From the NCBI GenBank assembly GCA_009695395.1, contig SIBB01000201.1:1-6780 (forward strand): a stretch of DNA of 6,780 bases, given 5' to 3'. Shown here one piece after another: positions 6,495-6,780 of this stretch (the stretch's first letter is position 1; each line of letters starts with the position of its first letter). Origin of the DNA: Pedosphaera sp. (lineage in GTDB: Bacteria > Verrucomicrobiota > Verrucomicrobiia > Limisphaerales > SXTU01). The notes beneath the pieces were generated by a model. It saw only the letters and a list, made by a program, of their open reading frames with translations. It ran no database searches and had not been told where the DNA came from. Made by a program: the position numbers and the translations under genes.

Positions 6495-6780
6495 TCAGCG
6501 CACCACCACCGCCGGTTCCCACACGTTCGGATTGCTCGGCGGCACGAGGTCGTGCTCGCCGAAGAGCGGGACGGGGAACTCGCTGGGCAGGTCGGCGTTC
6601 AGGTGGCGCGCGCGGTTGGGGCCGGTGAGCTTCTGCGCGTCAATCTTCCGCTGGAGCATCATGAAGGCGTGGATGAGCGCCTCGGGCCGGGGCGGGCAAC
6701 CGGGGATGTGAACATCCACGGGGATGTATCTGTCGATGCCCTTGAGGACGTTGTAGCCCTGCTTGAAGGGGCCGCCGCTG
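6495..6780 (-). CDS. nuoB: NADH-quinone oxidoreductase subunit B (NuoB), C-terminal part, runs off right edge
   Basis: NuoB carries iron-sulfur cluster N2 in the peripheral arm of respiratory complex I and passes electrons to quinone at the membrane interface. The 95 visible residues contain SGGPFKQGYNVLKGIDRYIP, followed by VDVHIPGCPPRPEALI, the most conserved block of the family; the Cys in PGCPPRPE is an N2 ligand. The other ligands lie beyond the edge. After the helix ending LQRKI there is a tail of about 50 residues, longer than in the shortest NuoB proteins but within the range of longer homologues. The stop lies 58 bases from the convergent PPC-protein gene. nuoC, which usually follows nuoB, is not present downstream on this strand, so nuoB ends its transcript here. 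Its natural electron acceptor would be menaquinone, consistent with the mqnE gene at the other edge. Confidence 0.95.
   Translation of the reverse strand, partial: SGGPFKQGYNVLKGIDRYIPVDVHIPGCPPRPEALIHAFMMLQRKIDAQKLTGPNRARHLNADLPSEFPVPLFGEHDLVPPSNPNVWEPAVVVR

Overview
The window looks like a chromosomal segment from a GC-rich member of the Planctomycetota-Verrucomicrobiota-Chlamydiota group, most likely Verrucomicrobiota. This rests on family content, not on a marker gene. The clues are a prepilin-like protein with a C-terminal H-X9-DG signature, a large exported protein built from PPC-type beta-sandwich modules of a kind common in planctomycetes and verrucomicrobia, menaquinone synthesis by the futalosine route, and start codons without clear Shine-Dalgarno sequences.

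Layout. Positions 1-567 (minus) hold the N-terminal half of a radical SAM aminofutalosine synthase (MqnE) that runs off the left edge. Positions 568-1274 are a gene-poor stretch containing a doubtful frameshifted coding remnant, a terminator-like hairpin and a 22-bp near-perfect palindrome. Positions 1275-2036 (minus) hold a complete prepilin-like secreted protein. Positions 2222-2512 (minus) hold a C-terminal fragment of an M42 metallopeptidase. It is about 90% identical in protein to the C-terminus of the intact M42 peptidase at 2783-3853 (minus), and two facing GC-rich hairpin repeats (2634-2757) separate the two. Positions 3854-4009 are a divergent intergenic region with a run of eight G. 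Positions 4010-6436 (plus) encode an 808-residue exported PPC-domain protein. Positions 6495-6780 (minus) hold the C-terminal part of NuoB (complex I), running off the right edge.

How the genes relate. MqnE and NuoB belong to the same respiratory system: one makes menaquinone and the other carries the cluster that reduces it. They lie on opposite edges and are separated by unrelated genes, so no single operon is visible. The prepilin-like gene, the peptidase and the PPC protein look like single-gene units. The clearest unusual features are the truncated near-identical M42 copy with the hairpin repeats beside it, the internally duplicated architecture of the PPC protein, and the isolated palindrome behind the prepilin gene. 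I saw no CRISPR array, tRNA, rRNA, transposase or recognisable defence system, and nothing that amounts to a new multi-gene system.
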